Of a stretch of 64,000 nt of DNA, positions 33,489 through 43,305 are shown one piece after another (within the stretch, counting starts at the first letter, position 1; each line of letters starts with the position of its first letter). Source of the stretch: Paramixta manurensis (GTDB taxonomy: Bacteria; Pseudomonadota; Gammaproteobacteria; Enterobacterales; Enterobacteriaceae). Location of the stretch: positions 310,001 to 374,000 of the forward strand of contig NZ_CP054212.1 in the NCBI RefSeq assembly GCF_013285385.1. The letters run 5' to 3'. Position numbers and translations under genes: made by a program. The notes beneath the pieces were generated by a model, which made no database searches, had not been told where the DNA came from, and saw only the letters and a program-made list of their open reading frames with translations.

Positions 33489-33795
33489 ATTACTGCTCCT
33501 TTTAGCGGTTTTGGGTACTGCAGAGTGTCAGTACTTCGACTTCGCGGGTGCAAATGGAAGCGCGAGTGTCAGGAATACGCATCCAATCGCATCACAATCG
33601 CGCGCAGTGTACACGCGTCGGCGGGCAGAAAAAGAACCGAGCGGTAGAAATGAGAGACGAAACGATTTTTTGCTGCAAATCAGTGCAATCTTAGGCGATT
33701 TATATTGATTTATCGCAATTTTGATCGGGAAACGGCAGTGAATAGCGTGAGATGAGGAATTAACCGGAGCGGCAATCATACCGCTCCGCCGGGGA
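33489..33795. other. pckA-hslO intergenic region
   Basis: 307 bp without a credible gene. It holds the pckA leader and presumably its promoter. One half-site for CRP reads on the minus strand at 33581-33596 (TGTGA-TGCGAT-TGGAT, left half perfect, right half poor); E. coli pckA is CRP-dependent. The hslO hairpin is at the right end. Confidence 0.5.
33765..33788 (-). terminator. Hairpin after hslO
   Basis: CGGAGCGG (33765-33772), 8-nt loop, CCGCTCCG (33781-33788), 7 bp after the hslO stop on the minus strand. The downstream minus-strand bases (GTTAATTCC) give only a weak U-tract. Confidence 0.55.
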
Positions 33796-34674
33796 TTAAT
33801 GAACCTGGGCGCTACCGTCAGTAGAGTCGTTACGAATTGCCGCAATGTCCACCGCATCATACACATAGTGGTTGCCGCAGTAGTCACAGTGCATATCAAT
33901 CTGACCATCTTCCACCAGAATTTGATCGACTTCCGCCTGTGGCAACGTTTTCAGAACTTCGCCGCAACGCTCACGAGAGCAACTGCATTTAAAATTGACG
34001 TTTTGCGGCTCGTATACCGTGACCTCTTCCTGATGATACAGACGCCATAACACCTCATTGGCTGGCAACGTAATCAACTCTTCGGTTTTGATGGTTTCAG
34101 AAAGCGTCGCCAAATGGTTAAAGTCTTCAATATTACCGTCTTGCGCAGGCAGAACCTGTAATAGCAAGCCGCCAGCGCCGGATTGCCCCTGATGCTCGCC
34201 GGTGCGAATAAACAGACGCGTCGGCAACTGCTCAGAGCGCATAAAGTAATCTTCTAAGCATTCGGCCAGTGTGTCGCCTTCCAGCCCGACAACGCCCTGA
34301 TAACGCTCCCCTTGTTGCGGCGTAATGGTAATCACCAAATAGCCATTGCCCACCATCTCTTTTAGGCTGCTACCGGGAGCGATATCGCCTTGCGTGCGCG
34401 CCACACCTCGCATCTCTTGCCGATTATTGCCGTTGATAACCGCAAGATTTAGCGCGCCGTCGCCCTGGAGCTGCACGGTAATGTCGCCATCAAATTTTAA
34501 TGTCGCCGTCAGCAGGCTGGTTGCCACTAACAGTTCACCTAACAGTTGCTGAACCGGCTGTGGATAATCGTGCCCGGCAACCATTTCGCGCCAGGTGTTG
34601 GAGACGTTGACCAGTTCGCCGCGCACGGCGTGGTTTTCGAACAGGTAACGATGTAGTTGATCTGGATGGGACAT
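33796..34674 (-). CDS. hslO: Redox-regulated chaperone Hsp33
   Basis: Holdase activated by oxidation and unfolding. 292 residues. The C-terminal zinc switch is complete: Cys230 and Cys232 (KCSCS) with Cys263 and Cys266 (CDYC); an extra Cys237 is present in SRERC. The ATG start at 34674 is preceded by GAGAG. 26 nt downstream of hslR on the same strand, forming the usual heat-shock pair. Confidence 0.97.
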   Translation of the reverse strand: MSHPDQLHRYLFENHAVRGELVNVSNTWREMVAGHDYPQPVQQLLGELLVATSLLTATLKFDGDITVQLQGDGALNLAVINGNNRQEMRGVARTQGDIAPGSSLKEMVGNGYLVITITPQQGERYQGVVGLEGDTLAECLEDYFMRSEQLPTRLFIRTGEHQGQSGAGGLLLQVLPAQDGNIEDFNHLATLSETIKTEELITLPANEVLWRLYHQEEVTVYEPQNVNFKCSCSRERCGEVLKTLPQAEVDQILVEDGQIDMHCDYCGNHYVYDAVDIAAIRNDSTDGSAQVH

Positions 34675-34700
34675 AATTATTCTCTCAGTGTGACGACAAC

Positions 34701-35102
34701 TTACTCGTCGCCCGTCAATTTAAATTTCATCAGGTCGCGGCGCTCTTTTTTATCCGGGCGGCGATCCGGGTGCGGCATGCTCAACGCATTCATTTTGCGC
34801 GCCAATGCCACCTTTTCACGCTTTTCAACGCTTTGCTCGGTTTCACGATAAAGCTGTTGCGCCTCAGTCGCCGGCCCACGCCGTTCGGAAATGGCTAAAA
34901 TAATCACGGTACGCTCATCGTTACCCTGGCGTAAGGTCAACTCAGCATTTAGCTCAACCGTTTTACTCGGTTTGCTACGTTGCCCGTTATAGTGAACCTT
35001 ACCGCCTTCGATCATTTCACGCGCGATGGCGCGGGTCTTATAGAAACGCGCAGCCCACAGCCATTTATCGAGACGTACGGTTTCTGCGGTTTTCTCTTTC
35101 AT
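34701..35102 (-). CDS. hslR: Ribosome-associated heat shock protein Hsp15
   Basis: S4-domain RNA-binding protein that rescues stalled 50S subunits carrying nascent chain. 133 residues, as in E. coli. The S4 domain lies at about 8-70 (VRLDKWLWAARFYKTRAIAR, then GGKVHYNGQRSKPSK); the tail is basic (PHPDRRPDKKERRDL). ATG 35102 (MKEKTAETVRL) is chosen by AGGAG upstream and family alignment rather than the longer frame to 35156. yrfG, which follows in E. coli between hslR and igaA, is missing from the 113-bp gap. Confidence 0.96.
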   Translation of the reverse strand: MKEKTAETVRLDKWLWAARFYKTRAIAREMIEGGKVHYNGQRSKPSKTVELNAELTLRQGNDERTVIILAISERRGPATEAQQLYRETEQSVEKREKVALARKMNALSMPHPDRRPDKKERRDLMKFKLTGDE

Positions 35103-35215
35103 CGCGGCTCCTGAATATTTTACGCCTGGCGTGTGTACCGATATTTTTTCAGACACTCTGAAGTATGGGCGGAAAATAAGAAATCAAGAAAGGGTAGCAC
35201 AAAGATGCCGTCGTC

Positions 35216-37354
35216 TCAGAATAGCGGCCGCACGGCCTGTATTGGGGTTAAAGAGTGGTTGAAGCACTTATCGTAATACTGTTGTATTTCAATAATTCGT
35301 GTGCGATTACGATGAATACGTTTTAACGCGAGCAGACCATTAACAACGACGCTTACGCCTAATAGTAACAGCAGTAAGGTGGTGCCCAGATAGCGCCACA
35401 AGGTTAGCGCGCCCGGCTCACTATGTAGCGCGATATGTTGAGTGCCATTAGCATCAGTACTGATATTAGTAATAATGCCGCTGGCGCTGAACGGCGTATG
35501 TAGCAACATGCCAGACAGACGTTGTAGTTCGCGCCATTGGTCTACTGCATTGTAATCAAACAGCGAAACCGTAGGTTGTGGATGGTTGACCCACTGGCGC
35601 CCTTCATCGCTTACGATCAGGAAGCCGCCAGGCGGTGGGCTGTTTAACGCTTCCGCCGCCCGGTGTGTTTCACGATAAAAGAACGAAGAGGTGGCGGTGG
35701 TGACCAGGTTCTCTAACGCTTCAGCGCTAACCGGACGTAACAACACATTCATCCCATTCAGCGAACCGGAGTCAGCGCGGCGTACCAGGGTTTCCCAATC
35801 TTTGGCATTACCCAAATTAACCAGCGCGTTTTTTAAACGAACACAGTCTTGATCCTGGCTACACAGATCTTGCGTCTTTAGCACCAGATCGGAAAAATCA
35901 TCCAGCAGAATCATGCCCGATTTTTGAATGGCGGTGGCTAATTGCGGGTTGAGTTTCGGATCGGTATTGGTTTGTGGATGCAACTGCTGGCTGGTGGTGG
36001 TCAACAACGCTGCCGCTTTATCAATCACGTCCGACTGCGGTTTAGGTAGCGGAGCCGCGTTATTCCAATAGACCGCCGAACAATCAAACGGCATGAAAGC
36101 ATAACTACGATTGCTTTGGTAGTTGGCAGGAATCGAACACATACCGGTTCCCGTCACTTTTAGGCTATCACCAACGTGTAGCGTGTTTTTTTCCAGATCC
36201 GCCACTGTGCTGACCTGGATGCTATCGGTGCCTTTCAGCCACGCCATACTTAACTTAATTGGCATACTCAGTGGGATCCAGGTGACCAGCAGTACCAACA
36301 CCAGCAGGGAACCGCACGCCAGCACCATATTCTTTTTCCAGCGCTGAATCGGGAAGTTATGTACTTCGTCACGCAGTGAAAGGAAACGCCCTTGACGAAC
36401 TACATGGCGATTAAGGTATATATCCACCTCGGTCATCTGACCCAGATCATGGGCTACGTAAGGCTGCCAGTGAGCAGGGTAAATTAAGTCAATAATTCCT
36501 AAAGAGATATTGCTCATTTGCCCCTGGTTTGACTCACTAAATAATCCCCAACGTTTTGGTGCGCCGCGCAAGCAATGAATTTCGCGTAACTCTCGTTCTG
36601 CCGGACGGCGATAGAGGAACCACACGCTGACGGCGATTAGCGCGATACCTGCGGCAACCAGCCAGGGCATCAATAAAATCGGCGTAATCAGGCTGATAAA
36701 AAACAGCAGCAAGCCGCTGCTGATGGCAACGGCTTCTCGCGTCCCGTCAGAGCGCGACAACATATGTTCTTCGCGCGACTCTTTGCGTACGCTAAGTAAT
36801 TCAATATGCTCGCTTTCTTCTTTACGAATGGAAGCGTTGGTTGCCATAGGACGCACGACTGGCGGCAACGCCGATTGCTCACCGGCATAATTTAGGAGCG
36901 AGTGACCGTTAAGCGAAATAACCAACGGAATGGTCTGCGTCTTAATCAGTTCAACATAGTTTTCTTCCGCAATGTACTGCTCCCAAAGCGGCGGCAGATG
37001 GACCTCTATCGCATCAAGGTAGTAACGCCACTTTTGCGGTTCATCGGTGGAGAGGCCGTAGCGCGTAATAGCGCGCGTGACAGGATAAACTTTATTGCTT
37101 TGCGAAGTGAGGGTCAGTTTTTCCGGCGAAGAACTGGTGCCGGTTGGCAGCACCACGCGCTGTTTTTTCGCCAGTGACTCCACGTAACGTTCTACGGCGA
37201 TACGTTCTTCCGGCGTTAGATTGCGGTGTGGCGGATTGATAAACGGCAGTGGTTTCGCCAACGGCGGACGATGCCGCATAGCGTACCAGAAATAAACGCC
37301 TGCAATAATTGAGCAAGCAAGTATTACCACCAGGATGATGATTATTGTGCTCAT
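35216..37354 (-). CDS. igaA: Rcs phosphorelay attenuator IgaA (YrfF/MucM family)
   Basis: Essential inner-membrane protein that represses the Rcs envelope-stress phosphorelay by contact with RcsD in the enterobacteria studied. 712 residues (E. coli YrfF 711). An N-terminal membrane anchor (about 2-24) is followed by cytoplasmic segments, two membrane hairpin regions (about 205-245 and 340-362) and a C-terminal anchor (near 660-680) after a large periplasmic domain containing paired cysteines. ATG 37354 (MSTIIIILVVILAC) is chosen by family alignment; the frame is open 43 codons further upstream with no support. Divergent from nudE. Confidence 0.95.
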   Translation of the reverse strand: MSTIIIILVVILACSIIAGVYFWYAMRHRPPLAKPLPFINPPHRNLTPEERIAVERYVESLAKKQRVVLPTGTSSSPEKLTLTSQSNKVYPVTRAITRYGLSTDEPQKWRYYLDAIEVHLPPLWEQYIAEENYVELIKTQTIPLVISLNGHSLLNYAGEQSALPPVVRPMATNASIRKEESEHIELLSVRKESREEHMLSRSDGTREAVAISSGLLLFFISLITPILLMPWLVAAGIALIAVSVWFLYRRPAERELREIHCLRGAPKRWGLFSESNQGQMSNISLGIIDLIYPAHWQPYVAHDLGQMTEVDIYLNRHVVRQGRFLSLRDEVHNFPIQRWKKNMVLACGSLLVLVLLVTWIPLSMPIKLSMAWLKGTDSIQVSTVADLEKNTLHVGDSLKVTGTGMCSIPANYQSNRSYAFMPFDCSAVYWNNAAPLPKPQSDVIDKAAALLTTTSQQLHPQTNTDPKLNPQLATAIQKSGMILLDDFSDLVLKTQDLCSQDQDCVRLKNALVNLGNAKDWETLVRRADSGSLNGMNVLLRPVSAEALENLVTTATSSFFYRETHRAAEALNSPPPGGFLIVSDEGRQWVNHPQPTVSLFDYNAVDQWRELQRLSGMLLHTPFSASGIITNISTDANGTQHIALHSEPGALTLWRYLGTTLLLLLLGVSVVVNGLLALKRIHRNRTRIIEIQQYYDKCFNHSLTPIQAVRPLF

Positions 37355-37762
37355 TCTTTGCTCATTCCAGCCAAACAACTGCTGACACTTTGGATGCTCA
37401 CTCCGAATTATCTTAGATATAATGGTTGATTCTGGCGGGGTTGGGCAACACTGGCAACCAGCCGGACAAATAAAATAATGCACAAAATCATAAAATTAGA
37501 ATAGCGATATAACAAGCCCTGTCAAAATGTTACCTGTCGAAAGCGCATTTAAGTATCAGTTTTTTCCTGGTTTTTAGTGGCGATATTGACTTTTTATTAA
37601 AACTTTTTCTTAGCATTAACAATCATTTGTTATAAAAATTGAAATTAAAACGTGCGATGATTGGATTCCCGTTATGCCTGACGCACAATGGACGCGTGTA
37701 CCGCGTTTTGAACCAATGGCGGCACGGTAAATTCACCTGGCGCGCTAATCCCTGGGGCAAAA
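37355..37762. other. igaA-nudE divergent intergenic region
   Basis: 408 bp, AT-rich in its middle, with no credible gene. It should hold both promoters. On the plus strand a perfect TATAAT is at 37418-37423 but its -35 is poor; TATAAA is at 37631-37636 nearer nudE, also without a good -35. No operator I recognise. Confidence 0.45.
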
Positions 37763-38329
37763 ATGACCAGACAATTACAGAAACCCACCATCCTGAACGT
37801 TGAAGCCGTCGCGCGGTCTCGCCTATTTACGGTTGAAGCGGTCGATCTCGCTTTCAGTAATGGCGCAAGGCGCGTTTATGAACGCATGCGCCCTTCCGAC
37901 CGGGAAGCGGTGATGATTGTGCCCATTATTGATAATGAGGTCATTTTAATCCAGGAGTATGCGGTTGGTCTGGAGAGCTATGAACTTGGCTTTCCAAAAG
38001 GGCTTATCGACCCGGGTGAAACGGTGTTTGAAGCGGCAAACCGTGAGCTAAAAGAGGAAATTGGCTTCGGCGCCGAAGAGATGAAATCGCTCAGTAAGCT
38101 CACTATGGCGCCTTCTTACTTCTCCAGTAAGATGAATATCGTCGTGGCGGAGAAGCTTTATCCTGAATCGCTGGAAGGTGATGAGCCAGAGCCGTTACCT
38201 CAGGTGCGTTGGCCGCTTGATAACCTGCTGGCGCTGCTGGAAGAGCCGGACTTTCGCGAGGCGCGTAACGTTAGCGCACTGTTCCTGGTGCGGGAGTGGT
38301 TAGTGAAGCAGGGGCGTTTAGTTTACTGA
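37763..38329 (+). CDS. nudE: Nudix hydrolase NudE
   Basis: Hydrolyses ADP-ribose, NADH and Ap3A-type nucleotides. 188 residues (E. coli 186). The Nudix box is complete at residues 80-102: Gly80, Glu86, then REL-EE at 94-99 and Gly101, with the catalytic glutamates in place. ATG 37763 matches the family N-terminus (LQKPTILNVEAVARSRLF). Isolated gene, divergent from igaA and convergent with mrcA across a strong terminator. Confidence 0.97.
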   Translation: MTRQLQKPTILNVEAVARSRLFTVEAVDLAFSNGARRVYERMRPSDREAVMIVPIIDNEVILIQEYAVGLESYELGFPKGLIDPGETVFEAANRELKEEIGFGAEEMKSLSKLTMAPSYFSSKMNIVVAEKLYPESLEGDEPEPLPQVRWPLDNLLALLEEPDFREARNVSALFLVREWLVKQGRLVY

Positions 38330-38346
38330 GCGTAGTAAGCAATGAG

Positions 38347-38371
38347 AAAAGGGGCCAGCGGCCCCTTTTTT
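38347..38371. terminator. Bidirectional terminator between nudE and mrcA
   Basis: AAAAGGGGCC (38347-38356), loop AGC, GGCCCCTTTT (38360-38369), T-run to 38371 and A-run on the other side. A perfect stem serving both convergent genes. Confidence 0.9.
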
Positions 38372-38391
38372 GTTAGTAATGGCGCAGTAGA

Positions 38392-40947
38392 TCAGAACAA
38401 TTCGTGACTTTCGCCGTTATCCATCAAGGTGGTGCCGACATCGTGTACCGAATATTCCGTGGGCTGCGTACCATTGATGAAATACTCTTGCCGGGTATTG
38501 CCACCCCCGTTGGCTAACTTACCGGTACTGCGATCAATGGTCACGGTCACCACGCCGTCCGGCGGCGTTAGCGGCTCAACCGGCACGCCATCCAGCGCGC
38601 TCTTCATATAATCATCCCAGGCTGGCTGTGCGCTCTTCGCGCCGCCTTCATAGCCGGAAATCTGATCTTTAATCATACCGGAGGCGGTGGTGCGCCCTAA
38701 ATCACGGCGATGATCGTCGAAGCCAATCCACACCGAGGTGACGACGCCCGGACCATAACCCGAGAACCAGGCATCTTTTGAACTATTGGTGGTACCGGTT
38801 TTACCGCCGATATCATTACGTTTTAGATCACGCGATGCGCGCCAACCGGTACCCATCCAACCCGGTTCACCGAATATGTTCGAATTAAGCGCGCTTTTAA
38901 TCAGGAAGGAGAGCGGCGTATTGATCACATGCGGCGCATACTGTTGCTCGCCATCCTGCTGCGCTTGTGCAGAGGTGACCTGCTCAAGCTGCGGTTGCGG
39001 TACTGCTACATTCGGACCTTGTTGCGAAACCGCGACGTTTTCCACGCTATCTTCGCTGAGCGCCACCGCTTTTTTGGTATCGCCATAAATTACCGGCAAA
39101 TTGCACTGCGGGCAGGCGATTTTAGGTTTCACTTCAAACACGGTTTTACCCTGTTCATCTTCAATCTTACGAATGAAGTAAGGGTCGACCAGGAAACCGC
39201 CGTTGGCCATGACCGCATAACCGCGCACTAACTGCATCGGTGTGAACGAGGCCGAACCCAGTGCGAGGGACTCGGTATGCACAATATTTTGCGCCGGGAA
39301 GCCGAAGCGCTGCAGATACTCTGCCGCATAGTCAACGCCCATTGCGCGCATTGCACGCACCATCACCACGTTTTTCGACTCACCTAACCCCTGGCGGAGA
39401 CGAATCGGGCCATCATAACTCGGCGGTGAGTTCTTCGGTCGCCAGTCAGAACCGGCACCGGCATCCCAACGTGAAATAGGAACATCGTTCAGGATAGAAG
39501 CCAGCGTCAGGCCGCGATCCATCGCTGCGGTATACAGGAAGGGTTTAATATTGGAGCCCACCTGGCGCAGCGCCTGCGTCGCACGGTTGAATTTACTTTG
39601 ATTAAAGTCGAAACCGCCAACCAGCGCGCGAACCGCGCCATCATGCGGATCGAGTGAAACCAGCGCCGAGTTAACATCTGGCACTTGCGCCAGCCACCAA
39701 TCGTTATCAACCTGGCGCACCCAAATTTGCTGGCCGGGTTGCACCACTTGAGTCACGGTTTTCGGCGTCACGCCCTGCAACGTATCGGACTTATAAGGCC
39801 GCGCCCAACGCATCCCTTCCATTCGCAAGGATACCGTACTGCCATCGCGCATCAGGGCGGTAGCTTCATCGTTATTTGCCGTCGTAACGACTGCCGGATA
39901 CAACGGGCCATAGATCGGTAAATCTTTCAGCGATTTCAGAATTTCGCTACGTCCCCACGCTGCTTCACCCACTTTCCACAGCACGTTGGACGGGCCACGA
40001 TAGCCGTGGCGCATGTCGTAAGCAATAACGTTATTGCGCACCGCATCTTGGGCAGCGGTTTGGAGCTTACGCGTCACGGTGGTGTAGACTTTGAAGCCAT
40101 CGGTATAGGCATTGTCGCCGTAGCGTTTCACCATTTCCTGACGCACCATTTCACTTAAATAAGGTGCGGAGAAGACGATTTCCGGGCCGTGATAAACCGC
40201 GACCAGCGGTTCGTTGCGTGCCTGATCGTATTGCTGCTGTGTGATGTAATGCTGATCAAACATACGCGCCAGCACCACATTACGGCGAGCCAGCGCACGA
40301 TCGTGTGAATACAACGGGTTAAAGGTTGATGGCGCTTTCGGCAAACCGGCAATGACGGCCATTTCGCCTAGCGACAGTTGGCTAACGTCTTTACCAAAGT
40401 AGACGTGCGCTGCCGCGCCGACACCATAAGCGCGGTAACCCAGATAAATTTTATTCAGATACAGTTCAAGAATTTCATCTTTATTGAGCAATTGCTCAAT
40501 ACGGATCGCCAGAAAAGCTTCCTTAATCTTACGCATCAGGGTGCGTTCAGGGCTAAGGAAAAAGTTACGCGCCAACTGTTGCGTAATGGTACTGGCGCCC
40601 TGCGATGCATGGCCGGAGACCAGCGCGACGCTGGCGGCGCGGAAAATACCAATCGGATCGACGCCGTGATGCTCATAGAAGCGGCTATCTTCGGTGGCGA
40701 TAAAGGCCTTCACCATCTCGGGCGGGATCTGCTGTAGCGTCAATGGAATACGACGCTTCTCGCCATATTGGGCAATCAGCTCGCCATCCGCACTGTAGAT
40801 CTGCATTGGTGTCTGGAGCCGAACATCTTTCAGCGTATTCACATCGGGTAGCTGCGGTTCAACATATTTATAGAGGCCGTAAACCGAGCCGGCTCCCAGC
40901 AAGATGCAACACACTGCAAGGATTAAAAAATACTTTACGAACTTCAC
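38392..40947 (-). CDS. mrcA: Penicillin-binding protein 1A (bifunctional)
   Basis: Class A PBP with peptidoglycan glycosyltransferase and transpeptidase activity, anchored in the inner membrane. 851 residues (E. coli 850). An N-terminal membrane segment (about 7-27) is followed by GT51 motifs EDSRFYEHHGVDP and QGASTITQQLARN, then the transpeptidase with SxxK in GSNIKPF (near residue 470) and KTGTTNSSKDAWF. The start is GTG at 40947. Divergent from hofM across 122 bp, as in other gamma-proteobacteria. Confidence 0.98.
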   Translation of the reverse strand: MKFVKYFLILAVCCILLGAGSVYGLYKYVEPQLPDVNTLKDVRLQTPMQIYSADGELIAQYGEKRRIPLTLQQIPPEMVKAFIATEDSRFYEHHGVDPIGIFRAASVALVSGHASQGASTITQQLARNFFLSPERTLMRKIKEAFLAIRIEQLLNKDEILELYLNKIYLGYRAYGVGAAAHVYFGKDVSQLSLGEMAVIAGLPKAPSTFNPLYSHDRALARRNVVLARMFDQHYITQQQYDQARNEPLVAVYHGPEIVFSAPYLSEMVRQEMVKRYGDNAYTDGFKVYTTVTRKLQTAAQDAVRNNVIAYDMRHGYRGPSNVLWKVGEAAWGRSEILKSLKDLPIYGPLYPAVVTTANNDEATALMRDGSTVSLRMEGMRWARPYKSDTLQGVTPKTVTQVVQPGQQIWVRQVDNDWWLAQVPDVNSALVSLDPHDGAVRALVGGFDFNQSKFNRATQALRQVGSNIKPFLYTAAMDRGLTLASILNDVPISRWDAGAGSDWRPKNSPPSYDGPIRLRQGLGESKNVVMVRAMRAMGVDYAAEYLQRFGFPAQNIVHTESLALGSASFTPMQLVRGYAVMANGGFLVDPYFIRKIEDEQGKTVFEVKPKIACPQCNLPVIYGDTKKAVALSEDSVENVAVSQQGPNVAVPQPQLEQVTSAQAQQDGEQQYAPHVINTPLSFLIKSALNSNIFGEPGWMGTGWRASRDLKRNDIGGKTGTTNSSKDAWFSGYGPGVVTSVWIGFDDHRRDLGRTTASGMIKDQISGYEGGAKSAQPAWDDYMKSALDGVPVEPLTPPDGVVTVTIDRSTGKLANGGGNTRQEYFINGTQPTEYSVHDVGTTLMDNGESHELF

Positions 40948-41069
40948 CTGAGATTTCCCATTTAATGTCGTTTGGGCAGTTTATAAACAATCGCGCGGTA
41001 GTATAAAGGCAAGCCTGACGCTTTGATACGACCTTTTTATGTAACCGACGATATGGAGATCGCGCGAAA

Positions 41070-41888
41070 ATGGCTTTTCAGACATGGCAAATTGGCCTGG
41101 ATATCCAAAATGGGCAGCTTTGCGCCCTGGGTATCCAACGTCGACGTAACGGTTGGCAACTGCGTCACTGGTGGCAACATGCGTTGCCGGACGATACGTT
41201 AACCAACGGTATCCTGCAACGTGCGCCGGAACTGATCGCGTTATTGTCGCAGTGGCGGGCTCAGCTTCCGCGCTACTTTTCGCTGCGGGTCGGGTTCCCA
41301 CCTCAGGGCGTGCTGCAGCGTCAATTCAGGTTACCTGCCGCATCATTACGCGAACCAGAGTGTAGTCGTTATGTTAGCGCGGCGGCGAGACGACTATTCC
41401 CAATTGCGCCTGAAATGCTGGCGTTGGACTACCGTGCTACCTCGGGTGACGAGATTAACATCACCGCCACGCGTAAGGAGACGCTGTCACAGTGGCTAGC
41501 CTGCCTGAGCGCGGCAGGTCTGTGCGCTGACATTTTTGAACTCACCCCAGCGGCGCTGTGGTCGCTGGCACAGGTACTGGAGCTACCGCCTAACGCGGTA
41601 CTGGTACATCAGCTTTCCGACCATTGGTTGTGGTGTGGCAAAAACCCGACGACGCAGCCGCCAGGCTGGTGCTCAACCGCCAATGCGTCTGATATTTCGG
41701 CGTTACGCGCGAGCTATCTAGATAAACACTCCCTGATCTATTTCAGCGCCGACCGGCCTGGTTTACCGGCCGGGGTTGATGCGTTACGGCCACTGGAAGC
41801 ATTACAGCTAATGCAGCCGCCGTTGCCGGTATATAGCGGCGTATTTTCATTGGCGATGGGCCTGGCGTTCAGGCCGGAGGACGCATGA
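41070..41888 (+). CDS. hofM: Type IV pilus assembly protein PilM homologue HofM
   Basis: Actin-like cytoplasmic component of the pilus/DNA-uptake inner-membrane platform. 272 residues, close to E. coli HofM. The start matches the family (WQIGLDIQNGQLCALGIQRRRNGWQL). It is followed by hofN with a 4-base overlap. I see no CRP-S type site (TGCGA-N6-TCGCA) in the 122 bp upstream, the kind of site that controls such genes in related competence systems. E. coli hof genes allow use of external DNA as nutrient; competence here is inference. Confidence 0.9.
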   Translation: MAFQTWQIGLDIQNGQLCALGIQRRRNGWQLRHWWQHALPDDTLTNGILQRAPELIALLSQWRAQLPRYFSLRVGFPPQGVLQRQFRLPAASLREPECSRYVSAAARRLFPIAPEMLALDYRATSGDEINITATRKETLSQWLACLSAAGLCADIFELTPAALWSLAQVLELPPNAVLVHQLSDHWLWCGKNPTTQPPGWCSTANASDISALRASYLDKHSLIYFSADRPGLPAGVDALRPLEALQLMQPPLPVYSGVFSLAMGLAFRPEDA

Positions 41889-42433
41889 TGGTATGGGTCA
41901 ATCTCCTTCCATGGCGTGAGGCACGGCTACTGCGGCGGTGGCGCCAATGGCGGATGTTAATCATAGGCTCGCTGGTCATCGCTTTAGCGGTAAATATTCT
42001 CTGGATTAGTGTGTTGGTAAGTACCAACAATCACTTGCAACGGGCTGTCAGCGAGGCTGGCGCAGCCCGGCAACAGGCGGATAAAGCGGCAAGGTATCGA
42101 CAAGAGGCGTTGCAGCAGCAATTACAGCTACTCCAGCGGTGGCAGCAGAAGCAGCATCAATATCTGCAGTCTCAAGCGTGGCTAGATTTCGTCGAAAGGT
42201 TGGGGGGACGGTTACCGCAAAGTGTGTGGCTAACCGCGTTACAAAAAACGGCGGCGTCACTGCGTTTCGCTGGATTAAGCCTGTCAGTGGATGACATTGC
42301 GCTCTTGACTCGGCAGCTTGGTGAGTTGGGCTTATTTCGCCGCGTTAATGGCGGCGCGATTGAGCAACACACTTCCGGGGCGCTGAGTTTTACCTTAACC
42401 GCGATGCTGGAGGGGGAAAAGGAAGATGAATGA
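41885..42433 (+). CDS. hofN: Type IV pilus assembly protein PilN homologue HofN
   Basis: Bitopic inner-membrane protein partnering PilO. 182 residues: short cytoplasmic tail beginning VWVNLLPWREARL, the conserved PilN N-terminal motif that contacts PilM, then one membrane segment (about 22-45) and a coiled-coil stretch rich in Gln (residues 55-95). Overlaps hofM by 4 bases and hofO by 8, so all five hof genes are translated from one tightly coupled message. Confidence 0.88.
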   Translation: MMVWVNLLPWREARLLRRWRQWRMLIIGSLVIALAVNILWISVLVSTNNHLQRAVSEAGAARQQADKAARYRQEALQQQLQLLQRWQQKQHQYLQSQAWLDFVERLGGRLPQSVWLTALQKTAASLRFAGLSLSVDDIALLTRQLGELGLFRRVNGGAIEQHTSGALSFTLTAMLEGEKEDE

Positions 42434-42923
42434 GTTACGCAGGCGTTGGCTATCGGCGCACTACGCGGTACGTAGTTTTACTTGGTTGGCGTTTATTGGC
42501 GGCGGCGGGTTGCTAACGTTTTGGCTGTGGATTCAGCCGCAGCGTGAGTTAGGGCAACAACTACGCCAGGAAGCACATCAATTAGCGCAGGCGTATCGGA
42601 TACGTTTTGAGGCGCTACGTCAGCCGCCCTTATTGCACGACGTTTTGACAGAGAATACGCGCTTACGAATGTTGTTGAGCGAGAGGAGTAACCGGTTTTC
42701 GCTCACCGTTCTGTTGGCGCAGAGCGGGGGGGAGTTGGCGCACTGGCGGCCTGATGCCGCTGGAGGGATGTTGGGGCTACGGCTCAGTTGGGCACAGCTT
42801 ATTCGCGTTTTTAGCTATCTGCATGGCGTGCGGCCGCTGCCGGATTATCCGCATTTCACAATCCAGCGTAGCGGTAACCAGTTGCTGGCTCAGTTTACCT
42901 TGCGTCTTACCGATGAAGAGTAA
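42426..42923 (+). CDS. hofO: Type IV pilus assembly protein PilO homologue HofO
   Basis: 165 residues with one membrane segment (about 20-37, TWLAFIGGGGLLTFWLW) followed by a periplasmic coiled coil and small alpha/beta domain, the layout of PilO. Sequence identity to the family is low, so position between hofN and hofP carries much of the weight of this call. Start ATG 42426 overlaps the end of hofN. Confidence 0.82.
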   Translation: MNELRRRWLSAHYAVRSFTWLAFIGGGGLLTFWLWIQPQRELGQQLRQEAHQLAQAYRIRFEALRQPPLLHDVLTENTRLRMLLSERSNRFSLTVLLAQSGGELAHWRPDAAGGMLGLRLSWAQLIRVFSYLHGVRPLPDYPHFTIQRSGNQLLAQFTLRLTDEE

Positions 42924-43305
42924 TCTCCTCGGCTGTGGGTTGATGCTAATAGTCGGCGGCGCTGATGCTCGCGATCCGTTTGAGCCGCCCAGAACTGCGC
43001 GCTGCCAACAGACGGTTCCCGCGCTGAATGGCTGGCGTTTGCAGGGCATTATCGGTAATGGCGAGAGGTTTTTAGGCTGGCTCCGGTCGCCGGAAGGTAA
43101 GGTGGTGGTCGGGGCACCCGGGCGGGCGTTTCCACTTCCTTTTTGGCGCGTCACGCAGGTACAGGCGTTCAGCATTACGCTGATCGCGCAACAGAGCTGT
43201 CAGCCGCTGACGGTACAACTTCGACTACAGGATGTGAAGCATGAAGACAGGGATGGTGTTTCTGTTGGCGTGGCTGATATGGCCCGCGGTAGCACGGGAG
43301 AATGA
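42913..43305 (+). CDS. hofP: PilP homologue HofP
   Basis: 130 residues. A short hydrophobic N-terminus (about 5-17) looks like a signal or anchor, then RDPFEPP, the PilP hallmark, and a beta-rich region (LQGIIGNGERFLGWL). A LLGC stretch at residues 5-8 resembles a lipobox, but the h-region before it is too short to be convincing. ATG 42913 lies inside the last codons of hofO (11-base overlap); the longer frame upstream overlaps hofO almost entirely. Its 3' end overlaps hofQ by 65 bases. Confidence 0.82.
   Translation: MKSNLLGCGLMLIVGGADARDPFEPPRTARCQQTVPALNGWRLQGIIGNGERFLGWLRSPEGKVVVGAPGRAFPLPFWRVTQVQAFSITLIAQQSCQPLTVQLRLQDVKHEDRDGVSVGVADMARGSTGE

Noticed and set aside
33528..33908. 126-codon frame on the minus strand overlapping the end of hslO
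   Set aside because: It uses the wrong frame of hslO and crosses its terminator hairpin; no motif.
40948..41069. CRP-S (Sxy-dependent) site before hofM
   Set aside because: No TGCGA-N6-TCGCA or close variant is readable in the gap.
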